DNA of 64,000 nucleotides from Caulobacter sp. (GCA_026225565.1 JAMFTA010000063.1:1-64000), one strand, 5' to 3'; positions 37,614 to 46,408 are shown, numbered from the stretch's first letter. Program-made: numbers and translations. The notes: a model not told the origin generated them from the letters alone.

Positions 37614-37736
37614 CCCCTCACCCTACCCTCTCCCCGGAGGGGAGAGGGGTTCTAACAGTGATAGCGCGGTGAAATCCCTCTCCCCTCCGGGGAGAGGAGG
37701 GGCCCGCGTCCCGGCAGGGACGTGGGAGGTGAGGGG
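37614..37736. repeat. Palindromic intercistronic element between murC and murB
   Basis: About 123 bases bounded by CCCCTCACC (37614-37622) and GGTGAGGGG (37728-37736). Inside: hairpin 1 (37626-37648, 10-bp stem CCCTCTCCCC with GGA loop), hairpin 2 (37676-37698, the inverted copy of hairpin 1 with TCC loop), and hairpin 3 (37703-37726, CCCGCGTCCC/GGGACGTGGG). It lies wholly in the 160-base gap, 21 bases before the murB ATG, and looks like a dispersed REP/MITE-like unit of alphaproteobacteria. Confidence 0.85.
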
Positions 37737-37757
37737 AACCGCTGCGCCGTGCCGACC

Positions 37758-38654
37758 ATGACCTGGCGCTCGCACCTCCCTCCCGTCGCCGGGCGCATCG
37801 CCCTAGACGCCCCGCTCGCGCCCTTCACCTGGCTGCGCGTGGGCGGACCGGCGGAGATGCTGTTCCTGCCCAAGGATGAAGCCGATCTTGAGGTCTTCCT
37901 AAAGGCGCTCGATCCCGCTGTGCCGGTGACGATGCTGGGCGTCGGCTCCAACACCCTGGTCCGCGACGGCGGGGTGGAGGGGGTGGTGATCCGTCTTGGC
38001 AAGGGCTTTGCCGAGATCAAGACCCTGGACCCCCACACCCTTTACGCGGGGGCGGCGGCGCTGGACGCCCAGGTTTCGAAGACGGCGGCTGAGGCGGGGA
38101 TCGCTGGGCTAGAGTTCTATACTGGCGTGCCTGGGACCATCGGCGGCGCCCTGGTGATGAACGCCGGCTGCTACGGCGCCGAGACAGGCGACGTGCTGGT
38201 CGAGGCCTACGCCCTGACCCGCGCCGGCGAGCGGGTGATCCTGTCGAACGCTCAGATGGAATTTAGCTATCGCAGGGCGGCGGGCGCCGACGGACTGATC
38301 TTCACCGGCGCCCTTTATCGCGGAATTCTAGATGAGCCGGCGGCTATTCTCGACCGCATGAGCGCCATCACCGCCCGACGCGAAGCCGCCCAGCCGATCC
38401 GCGAAAAGACCGGCGGTTCGACCTTCAAGAACCCCGACGGCCACTCGGCCTGGAAGCTGGTGGATGAGGCCGGCTGGCGGGGCAAGCTCTATGGCCAGGC
38501 CATGTTCTCGCCTCAGCACGCCAACTTCCTGATCAACACCGGCGAGGCCGCCGCCGCCGACCTGGAGGGTCTGGGCGAGGCGGTGCGGGCGGACGTCTTG
38601 GCCAAGTTCGGGGTGGAGCTGCATTGGGAGATCAAGCGGGTGGGGCGGGGTTAA
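37758..38654 (+). CDS. murB: UDP-N-acetylenolpyruvoylglucosamine reductase
   Basis: 298 residues from ATG 37758. FAD-binding [13 protein letters not shown] and [46 protein letters not shown] and the proton-donor Ser in [24 protein letters not shown], ending [22 protein letters not shown]. Makes UDP-MurNAc. In-frame codons upstream fall inside the palindromic element and are unlikely starts. Confidence 0.97.
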   Translation: MTWRSHLPPVAGRIALDAPLAPFTWLRVGGPAEMLFLPKDEADLEVFLKALDPAVPVTMLGVGSNTLVRDGGVEGVVIRLGKGFAEIKTLDPHTLYAGAAALDAQVSKTAAEAGIAGLEFYTGVPGTIGGALVMNAGCYGAETGDVLVEAYALTRAGERVILSNAQMEFSYRRAAGADGLIFTGALYRGILDEPAAILDRMSAITARREAAQPIREKTGGSTFKNPDGHSAWKLVDEAGWRGKLYGQAMFSPQHANFLINTGEAAAADLEGLGEAVRADVLAKFGVELHWEIKRVGRG

Positions 38655-38829
38655 CGACCGCGCCGTCTTCTCAGGGGAATTTCCGGCGTCGCAATTCTCC
38701 TTTTGGGAGAAGCATCTGAAAAAGAACAAAAATTCTTTCATAGTTGCCCATTGGGTTGCATCCTGCGCGCCAATAAGGCGTTGTTGGTCCAGAACGATTT
38801 CCTCTGATGGCGGAGGGGTGGAGCGCGCG
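38655..38829. other. murB-to-secreted-protein gap, possible promoter
   Basis: 175 bases with an unusually AT-rich centre (38735-38745, GAAAAAGAACAAAAATTCTTT area). A small hairpin TTCTCC/GGAGAA lies at about 38694-38710 without a T-run. The region probably ends the murB transcript and starts one for the exported protein downstream. Confidence 0.4.
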
Positions 38830-39321
38830 ATGAAGGCGAAGATGCTTGCCGTGACTGCAGCGGCCTTCCTGGCGATGGGCGCGGCGGTCCAGGCTCAATC
38901 CTATGATGGCACGCCGCCCTATGCGTCGAGCGCCTATGCGGGCGGCGGATACAGCGGTGGCGACGACTGCCAAGGCTTCACCCTAGCCGGCGTCCACGCC
39001 GGCGTTACGGTGCTCGGCATCAATGTTGGCGCCGGCGGCCGCGCCCGCATCGGTGGCGATTGCCGGGGCGGCGGCGGACAAGGCTATGCACCTTCGCCGG
39101 CCTATCAAGGCGCAGCCTACCAGGACGGCGGCTACCGGCAGGCCTATCAAGGCCAAGGCTATCAGGAGCAGGGCGGCTATTACGGCCAACCCCAATATGC
39201 TCAGCCTCAGTACGCCCCCGTTTACGCGGCGCCGGCGGCCTATGGCTACGCCCAGCCCGTCTACGCTCAACCCGCCCCCTGCGGCTGCGGCCAAGCCTAT
39301 GGCTACGCTTCTCCCTACTGA
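38830..39321 (+). CDS. Exported Gly/Tyr/Gln-rich low-complexity protein
   Basis: 163 residues from ATG 38830, with GGAG six bases upstream (GTG 38818 is an alternative). A signal peptide ([20 protein letters not shown]) is followed by a short structured part with two cysteines ([23 protein letters not shown]...GGDC). The last 90 residues are a repetitive tail built from YQG, GYx[12 protein letters not shown] and [10 protein letters not shown] units, ending [14 protein letters not shown]. Such sequences suggest an extended surface or matrix protein. No family recognised. The gene sits inside the dcw cluster between murB and ddl. Confidence 0.82.
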   Translation: MKAKMLAVTAAAFLAMGAAVQAQSYDGTPPYASSAYAGGGYSGGDDCQGFTLAGVHAGVTVLGINVGAGGRARIGGDCRGGGGQGYAPSPAYQGAAYQDGGYRQAYQGQGYQEQGGYYGQPQYAQPQYAPVYAAPAAYGYAQPVYAQPAPCGCGQAYGYASPY

Positions 39322-39410
39322 GGTCCAAAAAAAACCCCGATGGTTTACGCAAATTAACTGTCCGGCCATCATCGGCTGAGAGAATGGCGGCTCTTCCTCC
39401 GGAGCCGCCC

Positions 39411-40352
39411 ATGCCCGCACCGCTCGCCGGTCGCCATATCGCTGTCCTTCTGGGCGGCCTGTCCCCCGAGCGGCAGATCAGCCTTGTGTCCGGGGAAGCT
39501 TGCGCCAAGGCGCTGGAATCCCTCGGCGCCCGGGTGAGTCGGATCGACGCAGGGCGCGACCTCGCGGCCGCGCTCGCCAAGCTCAAACCCGAGATCGTCT
39601 TCAACGCCCTGCATGGGGAGTGGGGCGAGGACGGCTGCGTGCAGGGGGTGCTGGAGACCCTGGCCATCCCCTACACCCACTCCGGCGTGCTCGCCTCGGC
39701 CCTCGCCATGGACAAGGCCAAGGCCAAGGCCGTCTTGGCGGCGGCTGGCGTCATCGTTCCCGGCGGCGGTCTCTACGACCGGCACGTAGCGGCGGCCGAG
39801 CATGTCATGCCCCCGCCCTATGTGGTGAAACCCAACGCCCAGGGCTCTTCGGTGGGGGTTTTCCTAGTATTCGAGGGCGCCAATCGTCCGCCGCAAGACC
39901 TCGCCCGCGACGACTGGGCCTTTGGCGAGCAGGTGATGATCGAGCCCTATATCGCCGGCAAGGAGCTGGCGGTGGCGGTGATGGATCCGGCGGCCGGCGG
40001 CGTCGGCGCCCTGGGCGTCACCGACATCCAGCCCCACACCGGCTTCTATGACTATGAGGCCAAGTATGGCGAAGGCGGCTCGATCCACGTCATTCCCGCG
40101 GACATACCGCCGCACGCCTACGCCGCCGCCTTGGCCCAGGCCGAGCTGGCGCATAGCGCCTTGGGCTGCCGGGGGGTCACCCGCTCGGACTTCCGTTATG
40201 ACGACATTAAGGATGAACTGGTTCTTCTGGAGGTGAACACTCAGCCCGGCATGACCCCCACCTCGCTCGCCCCCGAGCAGGCGGCGGCCCGGGGCGTTGA
40301 CTTTGAACAATTGGTGCTCTGGATGGTGGAAGACGCTTCATGCCCGCGGTAA
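39411..40352 (+). CDS. ddl: D-alanine--D-alanine ligase
   Basis: 313 residues from ATG 39411, preceded by CGGAG at good spacing; ATG 39384 is in frame but has a weaker site. ATP-grasp enzyme: [69 protein letters not shown]. Supplies D-Ala-D-Ala to MurF. Its last 13 bases overlap ftsQ. Confidence 0.96.
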   Translation: MPAPLAGRHIAVLLGGLSPERQISLVSGEACAKALESLGARVSRIDAGRDLAAALAKLKPEIVFNALHGEWGEDGCVQGVLETLAIPYTHSGVLASALAMDKAKAKAVLAAAGVIVPGGGLYDRHVAAAEHVMPPPYVVKPNAQGSSVGVFLVFEGANRPPQDLARDDWAFGEQVMIEPYIAGKELAVAVMDPAAGGVGALGVTDIQPHTGFYDYEAKYGEGGSIHVIPADIPPHAYAAALAQAELAHSALGCRGVTRSDFRYDDIKDELVLLEVNTQPGMTPTSLAPEQAAARGVDFEQLVLWMVEDASCPR

Positions 40353-41290
40353 TGCGCGGCGCGCCCAAGAAGGCGGGCCCCAAGGGCGGCCAGAGCCGAT
40401 CCGCCCCCAAAGGCAAGGGCCGCGGCCCGACGCCTGCCTATGCGCCGTCAAAGCTTCGGGGCGCCGGGGCCGTGGGCCTGGATCACCGGGCGGCGCTGTG
40501 GGCGGCCATGGGTCTCTTGTGCCTGATCCTGCTGCTTACCGTCTTCACCGGCGGGCGGCTGCAGATGCTGGGCGGGCATATCGCCGACGCCATCGACCGT
40601 CAGTTCGCCAGCCTGGGCTTCAAGGTGCGCGCCGTGCATGTGGAGGGCGGCTCCAACTTCTCCACCCCCTATGTGATGCAGGCCGCCGGCCTGACCCAGG
40701 GCCAATCGCTGCTCGGTCTGAACCTGGAAGACCTGCGCGAGCGGGTGGAGCAGGTGGGCTGGATCAAGTCCGCCAAGGTGGTGCGCCTCCTCCCCGACAC
40801 CCTGGTGATCGCCGTCACCGAGCGGCCGCGCCTGGCCGTCTGGCAGCACGGCGACCAGACCAGCGTGGTCGACAAGGACGGCCAGATCATTCCCGAGGCC
40901 GACGCGGGCCTGTTCACCGACCTGCCGCTGATCGTGGGGGAGGGCGCCAATGAGGCCGCCGCCGCCATGCTGCCGGAACTCGCCGCCCGCCCCGCCCTCA
41001 CCGCGCGGCTGGAGGCCCTGGTGCGGGTCGACGGTCGGCGTTGGGACCTCAGGCTGAAGGATGGCGGCATCATCCAGCTGCCGGCGGCGCGCGAGGATGC
41101 GGCCCTGCTGCAGCTGGATCAGCTGGAGCAGAAATCGCGAATTTTGGAGACCGGCTTTGCGCGCATCGATCTGCGCGATCCGGAAATGATTGCGGTGCGT
41201 CCTAAGGGCGCCCCGTCCCAGCCTGCGCCCGTGGGCGCCGGCGTGGCCTCGGCCGCGACCGGCGCTTCGGCGGCGAAGGCGGGTTTGTAA
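40340..41290 (+). CDS. ftsQ: Cell division protein FtsQ
   Basis: 316 residues. A basic, Gly/Pro/Lys-rich cytoplasmic N-terminus of about 50 residues, one membrane helix ([19 protein letters not shown]), a POTRA domain ([52 protein letters not shown] is the region) and the FtsQ beta domain ([10 protein letters not shown]...[18 protein letters not shown]). Recruits FtsB/FtsL to the septum. The last 30 residues are Ala/Pro-rich. Confidence 0.95.
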   Translation: MPAVMRGAPKKAGPKGGQSRSAPKGKGRGPTPAYAPSKLRGAGAVGLDHRAALWAAMGLLCLILLLTVFTGGRLQMLGGHIADAIDRQFASLGFKVRAVHVEGGSNFSTPYVMQAAGLTQGQSLLGLNLEDLRERVEQVGWIKSAKVVRLLPDTLVIAVTERPRLAVWQHGDQTSVVDKDGQIIPEADAGLFTDLPLIVGEGANEAAAAMLPELAARPALTARLEALVRVDGRRWDLRLKDGGIIQLPAAREDAALLQLDQLEQKSRILETGFARIDLRDPEMIAVRPKGAPSQPAPVGAGVASAATGASAAKAGL

Positions 41291-41352
41291 GCGTAACCTC
41301 AGGAGGTCGTCGCAAAACGCGACGGTCGTTTGAAACGAAAGTTGGAACGGGC

Positions 41353-42681
41353 ATGTCGCGGCTTGACGACCGGCGGGATACGCAAAATGGACTGAAGACC
41401 CTCGGTCGCACGCCCCTGGTTGCGGCGGTGGATCTGGGCGCCTCTAAGATCGGCTGTTTCATCATGAAGGGGGACGGCGCCAAGCGCGACACCCGCATGA
41501 TTGAGGTTTCCGGCGTCGCCCATGTGCGCTCCAGGGGCGTCCGCGCTGGCGCCATCGTCGATGTGGAGCAGGCGTCGCAAGCGCTCGCCCAGGCGGTGGA
41601 GCGGGCCGAGACCATGGCCGGCGTCCACGTCTCCGGCGTGGTTTTGACCACCGCCGGCGGCCAATTGATGAGCCAGCGGGTCGCCGCCCAGGTCTCGCTG
41701 GGCGCCAAGCCGATCACCGATCACGACCTGTCTCGCGCCATCCAGATGGCCCTGGCCCAGACCCGCTTCCCCAGCCGCCGGCCCATCCACCTCTTGCCCA
41801 TCGCCTGGAGCGTCGACGTGCAGCGTGGCCTGCGCGATCCTCGCGGCGGGTTCGGCCGCGCTCTGGGCTTGGACTTGCTGGTGGTCAGCATGAGCGAGAC
41901 CGCCTTCGCCACCCTCAGCCACTGTGTCGAGCTGGCCCACCTGACCTTGGAGGGCGTGGTCGCCGCGCCCTTCGCCGCGGGCCTGGCCGCCCTTGAGGAA
42001 GACGAGATGGACCTGGGCGCCATCTGCATCGACATGGGCGGCGGCTCGACCTCGGTCTCGGTGTTTTCCGGCGGCTCCCTGCTGCATGTGGACAGCCTGG
42101 CCGTGGGCGGCCATCACGTCACCGCCGACATTGCGCGTGGGCTCTCCACCACCATCGCCGGCGCCGAGCGGATCAAGACCCTGCACGGCTCGGCCATCGC
42201 CTCGGCCAATGAAGATCGCGAGATGATCGAAGCCCCACCGCGCGGCGACGACCCCGGCGCGGGTCCGGTGATCGCCCCCCGCAGCTTGCTGAAAGGCGTC
42301 ATCGCGCCCCGGGTGGAGGAAACCCTGGAGCTCTTGCGCGAGCGGCTGAAGATGTCCGGCTGCCCGATCGACTCGGGCGCTGGGGTGGTGCTGACTGGCG
42401 GCGCCTCCGAGCTTACCGGCGTGCGCGAGCTGGCGGTGCGGGTGTTCGATCGTCCTGTGCGCCTGGGGCGCCCCCGCCGCGCGCCGCATCTGGCTGACGC
42501 CGCTTCGGGTCCCGCCTTCTGCGCCGCCGCCGGCGTCTTGCACCGCGCCGCCTTCGGTCCTCGCGAAGCCGTCGCCGGCCGCGCGCTTTCCTTCACTCAG
42601 CAGCCTCAGACCCGCGAAGCGGTAGATCCCAACGCCGGGGTGATCGCCCGCGCGGCGGGCTGGCTGCGCTCCAACCTCTAA
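41353..42681 (+). CDS. ftsA: Cell division protein FtsA
   Basis: 442 residues. Actin-like ATPase that anchors FtsZ to the membrane. Phosphate-1 motif VAAVDLGASKIGCF, SHUT-domain region VEQASQALAQAVERAETMAG, phosphate-2 ICIDMGGGSTSVSVF, adenosine motif VVLTGGASELTGV, and a C-terminal amphipathic anchor IARAAGWLRSNL. Its stop overlaps by three to four bases the stop of the convergent reverse-strand gene, so ftsZ is not directly next to it. Confidence 0.96.
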   Translation: MSRLDDRRDTQNGLKTLGRTPLVAAVDLGASKIGCFIMKGDGAKRDTRMIEVSGVAHVRSRGVRAGAIVDVEQASQALAQAVERAETMAGVHVSGVVLTTAGGQLMSQRVAAQVSLGAKPITDHDLSRAIQMALAQTRFPSRRPIHLLPIAWSVDVQRGLRDPRGGFGRALGLDLLVVSMSETAFATLSHCVELAHLTLEGVVAAPFAAGLAALEEDEMDLGAICIDMGGGSTSVSVFSGGSLLHVDSLAVGGHHVTADIARGLSTTIAGAERIKTLHGSAIASANEDREMIEAPPRGDDPGAGPVIAPRSLLKGVIAPRVEETLELLRERLKMSGCPIDSGAGVVLTGGASELTGVRELAVRVFDRPVRLGRPRRAPHLADAASGPAFCAAAGVLHRAAFGPREAVAGRALSFTQQPQTREAVDPNAGVIARAAGWLRSNL

Positions 42682-44372
42682 GGGGCTGCAGCCGCCATCT
42701 GCAAGCCGGCCATCGGCACCCAATAGTCCTGCGGCGCGGCGGTCACCGGCGCAGGGCGGGGCGCCAGGGCGGCCACCGTGGTCGCGGGCCGCGAAGTCCC
42801 GGAGGCGGAAATCACGCACTGGGCGGTGTCGATCATGGCGTGTTGGCCCAGGCAGAAGATGTCCTCATAGTGGGGTCCAGCCACCGCCAGGCACTGGAAG
42901 AGGTTGAGCTTGGCCATGCTCAGGCATTCGCCCGCGCTGTGATCGGCCATCAGGCTCATGTCCCTCTGCACATTCTCTTCCCCCGCCTGACCGAGGATGG
43001 CCAGGGCGGCCAAGGCCAGCCCCCGGCGCAGCACCGCCGACGAGGCGCCTTCGCCGAGCGGGAAGCCCGCGTTCTGCTCGGCCAAAGCCAGTTTCAGCAG
43101 GCTGCCAGTCTCGTCCCTCGTGGGTGAGAGCCGGGTGGCGGAGAGGGTCTTGGCCGCAGCCAGCCCCACTTCCGGAGCCGGGATCGCACTCTTGGACCAA
43201 TCGGCGTGCTGTACGTCATAGGCCTCCTGCTTCATCTTCAGCCCGGCGGTCATCAGGCTGTCGCCCTGGCGACGGAGCGCCGCGCTGGCCCGGGCTGAGG
43301 CGGCGTCGGCGCCCGAGAAGGTGCGCGCCGAGTCCGGGTTGGCGATCAGGCTGGCGGCGATGGACTGAACCCGGGCGGGGTCGCCCCCGGCGGCGGCCAG
43401 AACCCCCTGCACAAAGGTCGGCTCCTGCAGGGCGATGATGGCCGCATAGGCGATCGCGCCTTCCTGGAACTGTTTGGGCTCATAGGCGGCGCCGGCTCGC
43501 ACCTCGCGGGCCACCCCGTCGCCGTCGGTGAAGAGAGGGCTGAGGGCGGCGGCCGCCTTCATATAGCTGAGATAGGCGCTGGCCGATTGCACGATCTGCG
43601 GGGCCAGGGCGGCTCTCGCGGTGGGCGCTGCGGGCTGGGCCTGTTCCAGCGGCGGCGGAGCGACCGGCCCGGTCGTCGGAGGCGCTGCGCTCGCCAGGGC
43701 GGCGCCCGGCGAGCCGACGGCGGGCAGGGGCGCAGGCGCGCCGATGTCGGCGGTGGGGCGCGCCATAGGATCGCCCGCCGTGGCGGCGACCGCCACCGCT
43801 GCGAGCGCCGGAGCCGCGAGTGGGGCCGCCGCTAAGGCTTGCATCTGCGGGAGTGATGCTGGGGCCGGCGACGACGTTGGGGCGACGGGAGCCTCTAGCG
43901 CGGCCGGGGGCGCCGCCGGCGGCGGTGTGAGTGCTTCATTGGCCGGGGGCGCGTAGGGCGCCGGCATGGTGCGGGCGGCGTAGGCCGCCTGCTGCTGCCG
44001 CCACTGGCGCTGAGCCCAGGCGCGGCGTTGGGCGTCATAAGGATTATAGTCCTGGCCGTTTTGGTCATTCGGCGCCTGGACGTAACGGCCTTGGTATGCA
44101 GGCGTCTCGCCGTAAGCCTCTTGGGAATAGGGGCCTTGGGCGTAAGATCCTTGGTTATAAGGCCCTGGATTGTAAGGGTTTTGAGCATAAGGAAGCCGTG
44201 GCGTGTAGCCGCCTTGGGAATAGGGCCCGCCGGCGTCGCCGGGTGGATAATAGGGGTTTGGAGCTTGCCAGTAGCCAGGGCTGTCCTGGGCGGCGGCGGC
44301 ATAGGCGATTAGGCTGGTCGACGCCACAAAGACGGCCAGCAGCGAACGGCCCGACACGAGGCTGATAAGCAT
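42678..44372 (-). CDS. Uncharacterised exported protein with Tyr/Pro/Gln repeats and Cys-rich C-terminus
   Basis: 564 residues. Signal peptide (SLLAVFVASTSLIAYAAAA), then residues about 30-115 made of degenerate NPYNPGPYNQGSYAQGPYSQ-like units, a Pro/Ala-rich linker to about 250, and a helical C-terminal domain of about 300 residues with four clustered cysteines (ECLSMAKLNLFQCLAVAG, DIFCLGQHAMIDTAQCV). The C-terminal domain probably holds the function; an all-helical, disulfide-stabilised periplasmic domain is inferred. No family recognised. It lies in reverse orientation between ftsA and ftsZ. Its start region at 44373-44499 carries a TTAA-N7-TTAG near-CtrA site (44440-44454). Confidence 0.8.
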   Translation of the reverse strand: MLISLVSGRSLLAVFVASTSLIAYAAAAQDSPGYWQAPNPYYPPGDAGGPYSQGGYTPRLPYAQNPYNPGPYNQGSYAQGPYSQEAYGETPAYQGRYVQAPNDQNGQDYNPYDAQRRAWAQRQWRQQQAAYAARTMPAPYAPPANEALTPPPAAPPAALEAPVAPTSSPAPASLPQMQALAAAPLAAPALAAVAVAATAGDPMARPTADIGAPAPLPAVGSPGAALASAAPPTTGPVAPPPLEQAQPAAPTARAALAPQIVQSASAYLSYMKAAAALSPLFTDGDGVAREVRAGAAYEPKQFQEGAIAYAAIIALQEPTFVQGVLAAAGGDPARVQSIAASLIANPDSARTFSGADAASARASAALRRQGDSLMTAGLKMKQEAYDVQHADWSKSAIPAPEVGLAAAKTLSATRLSPTRDETGSLLKLALAEQNAGFPLGEGASSAVLRRGLALAALAILGQAGEENVQRDMSLMADHSAGECLSMAKLNLFQCLAVAGPHYEDIFCLGQHAMIDTAQCVISASGTSRPATTVAALAPRPAPVTAAPQDYWVPMAGLQMAAAAP

Positions 44373-44499
44373 GATGTTTCCCCAACTGACGCCCGAGAAT
44401 TACACGCTACAATATCGACTGAGGTCTTAAAGAAGCTAGTTAATCGAAGCTTAGCCGTGCAAATGGCGTTCACAAAATGTTACGATCTGGAACCTTTTT

Positions 44500-45003
44500 T
44501 CATAATACGTTGTGGGTCGCCAATCCCTTGATCTTGGAGAGATTTGTCTTGGGGATGGCGGAGACGAAGGGACCACTGGTTTTAGCCTTGTCGCGCCCAA
44601 GTTCCGCCCAAGCTGCGGTGAATGCCGTTGGGATTTCGGCGTCTATCGGCGCGCGGGACAGACCCAGCCGGCGGCCCTTGGCGGCGGTGACGATCGGGGC
44701 CCACAGGTCGAGGTTGTCGCCCGGTCCTGTCGATGGCGCTTGCCCGTCCAGTCCCGCCAATAGGCTCGCCAGCGCCATCAGCTCCGGGCCGGTGGTGACG
44801 ATATGGACCGCCCCAGCCGACTCAACATCCGGCAGGTCCCGCAGCGCGGCGGCGAGGCCGGCCAGGGCCATCCGCTCCGCCGTAGTGTGGCGATCCCCGC
44901 CGGCGGCGCCGCCTATCTGTCCCTGGCCCAGGCGCACGAAGGCCCAGCCGCCGCAGCGATAGACGGTGGAATAGGCGGATGAAGTCCAGATCTGAAGGGG
45001 CAT
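44500..45003 (-). CDS. RNase H-like fold protein lacking catalytic acids
   Basis: 167 residues. The order of elements matches RNase HI: strand QIWTSSAYS (for xxYTDGACS), GGWAFVRL (for GGWGAVL), DRHTTAERMALAGLAAALRDL (for TTNNRMELMAAxxAL), VHIVTTGPELM (for LxTDSQYV) and DNLDLWAPI (for NVDLWxRL). The metal-binding acids are replaced: Asp to Ser in TSS, Glu to Ala in RMAL, Asp to Thr in TTG; the fourth Asp is not found. It is therefore probably a non-catalytic nucleic-acid-binding relative. About 125 bases upstream of the reverse-strand exported gene. Confidence 0.72.
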   Translation of the reverse strand: MPLQIWTSSAYSTVYRCGGWAFVRLGQGQIGGAAGGDRHTTAERMALAGLAAALRDLPDVESAGAVHIVTTGPELMALASLLAGLDGQAPSTGPGDNLDLWAPIVTAAKGRRLGLSRAPIDAEIPTAFTAAWAELGRDKAKTSGPFVSAIPKTNLSKIKGLATHNVL

Positions 45004-45073
45004 GGCCTTCGCCTAGCGCCGTTGTGCGACGGCGTCACCCTCGTCGGCGGCGGCCTCGCGAGTTAGTGGCGGC

Positions 45074-46030
45074 TCAGCCGACGTAGCGCATGGCCACATC
45101 GCATCGTTCATAACGAGTCCCGAACTCGTCCATGATCTGCGCATCGTGGGCGAACCCCAGCTTCTCATAGAGGTGGATGGCTGCGGCGGACTTCTTGTTG
45201 CTGAGGAGGTAGAGGGTTTCAGCCCCCATGGCCCTGGCCCGCGCGATCACGGCCTTGAGCAGAAACTCCCCCGCCTTGCGTCCGCGCGCCGATTCCAAGA
45301 CCCCCATCTTGGTCAACTCGAACCGACTCTCCCCAGTCTTCTGCAGGGCGCAGGCGCCGACCACGCCAAGGCCCTCCGCCTCCACGAACAGGATGGCCCC
45401 GCCGGGATCGATGATCCGCGCGCGGGGGTTGTCCAGCACGTCGCGGTCGGTAGCTTCGAGCCGGTACATGGCGGAGATCCATTGAGCGTTGATGGCGGAG
45501 AAGGCCGGGACGAGGTCGTCGGAAAATTCGCGAATGGTCAGCCCGGCGGCGGCCGCCGCTTGGGCGCGGATGTGCAGGGGTTGCTCAGCCAGCATAGCCT
45601 CGATGGCGGCGATCTGATCGAGGAAGGAGCCCGATAGGCCCTGGATCATCTCCTCTACCGCCGCTTCGATCTGCGGCCAGACCATCAGCTTGGAGCGGGC
45701 AAGGGCGGCCTCGCCCGCGGCCGTGAGGGAGATGGTCTTGTGCCGCTGATCGCGACGCCGGCGGCTCATCTCCACCAGACCCATCTCGATCAGCCGCGAG
45801 ACCGCGCGGGTCACCGCCGGCTGGCTGAGCTGCATGGCCTGGGTCAGTTCGCCGATAGTGTGCGGGCCATAGCGATCCAGTGTGGCCAAGAGGGGATACT
45901 GGCTCGGCTGGATCTCCAGCCCCGCCCCCTCCGCCACCCGCACCACATCCCCCTGCATCCGCTCCGCCAGCCGCTTCAGCCGGCTGCCAAGGAACAGGTG
46001 GCCGCGTTCGGTGAGGACATCGCCGCTCAT
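45074..46030 (-). CDS. MarR-type regulator fused to GNAT acetyltransferase
   Basis: 318 residues. N-terminal MarR winged helix (about 1-150): QYPLLATLDRYGPHTIGELTQAMQLSQPAVTRAVSRLIEMGLVEMSRRRRDQR region. C-terminal GNAT domain (about 165-315): acetyl-CoA motif GVLESARGRKAGEFLLKAVIARARAMG and LSNKKSAAAIHLYEKLGF. MarR-GNAT fusions are widespread one-component proteins; some act on small amines or toxins. Overlapping palindromes just before the start suggest self-regulation. Its promoter region is back-to-back with that of ftsZ. Confidence 0.92.
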   Translation of the reverse strand: MSGDVLTERGHLFLGSRLKRLAERMQGDVVRVAEGAGLEIQPSQYPLLATLDRYGPHTIGELTQAMQLSQPAVTRAVSRLIEMGLVEMSRRRRDQRHKTISLTAAGEAALARSKLMVWPQIEAAVEEMIQGLSGSFLDQIAAIEAMLAEQPLHIRAQAAAAAGLTIREFSDDLVPAFSAINAQWISAMYRLEATDRDVLDNPRARIIDPGGAILFVEAEGLGVVGACALQKTGESRFELTKMGVLESARGRKAGEFLLKAVIARARAMGAETLYLLSNKKSAAAIHLYEKLGFAHDAQIMDEFGTRYERCDVAMRYVG

Positions 46031-46041
46031 GGGAGCTCCTG

Positions 46042-46068
46042 TATGCTAAGGCATATAGTGCGCTATAT
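46042..46068. promoter_or_regulatory. Overlapping palindromes before the MarR-GNAT gene
   Basis: TATGC/GCATA (46042-46055, 4-base spacer) overlaps ATATAG/CTATAT (46053-46068, 4-base spacer). They begin 12 bases upstream of the reverse-strand ATG. Symmetry and position fit a MarR autorepression operator; the identity is inferred. Confidence 0.55.
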
Positions 46069-46408
46069 TATGTTCTCTCCGCAAGAGGGCGGCGTTCAGC
46101 AATCCCAGGGGTGCTTCGTCAGCCTTGGGAAGAGTCTCATCCCATTTACGCGCCTGGGAAAATCTGTCGCATCACCTTCACCTCTTGGGCTTCTTGACGC
46201 ATGCTGACGAATCGAAACGGTGGATAGAAGCGAAAATACTTTAGTTGAATCAAAGAAAAAGATGCTGCCAAGCTGGACCTTCATCCGACTCAGCCTATTC
46301 AGGTTAACCACGGATTAAGGATAAGGGCCTTCTATCGACTCAGACTGGCGCGCTAGGATTCGGCGCATCGTCGCTTTCGATAAGGCCTTCGGTTAGGACA
46401 TAAAGACC
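46069..46408 (+). promoter_or_regulatory. ftsZ control region with CtrA-type box and five GANTC sites
   Basis: A CtrA consensus TTAA-N7-TTAA occupies 46304-46318. GANTC methylation sites occur at 46209, 46247, 46287, 46337 and 46357. In Caulobacter crescentus ftsZ is repressed by CtrA and depends on CcrM methylation; the same layout is visible here. A short AGGA at 46395-46398 serves ftsZ. No gene is seen in the 378 bases between 46031 and 46408. Confidence 0.75.

Noticed and set aside
38694-38710. Small hairpin after murB as an intrinsic terminator
   Set aside because: Stem is only six base pairs and no T-run follows on either strand, so it is mentioned only within the gap entry.
39341-39360. 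CtrA site before ddl (TTTACGCAAATTAAC)
   Set aside because: The spacing between the TTAA-like halves is six bases and one half is mismatched, so it does not meet the TTAA-N7-TTAA rule.
41299-42819. 500-codon reverse frame opposite ftsA
   Set aside because: Low-complexity Gly/His/Arg-rich translation typical of an antisense shadow; ftsA is unambiguous on the forward strand.
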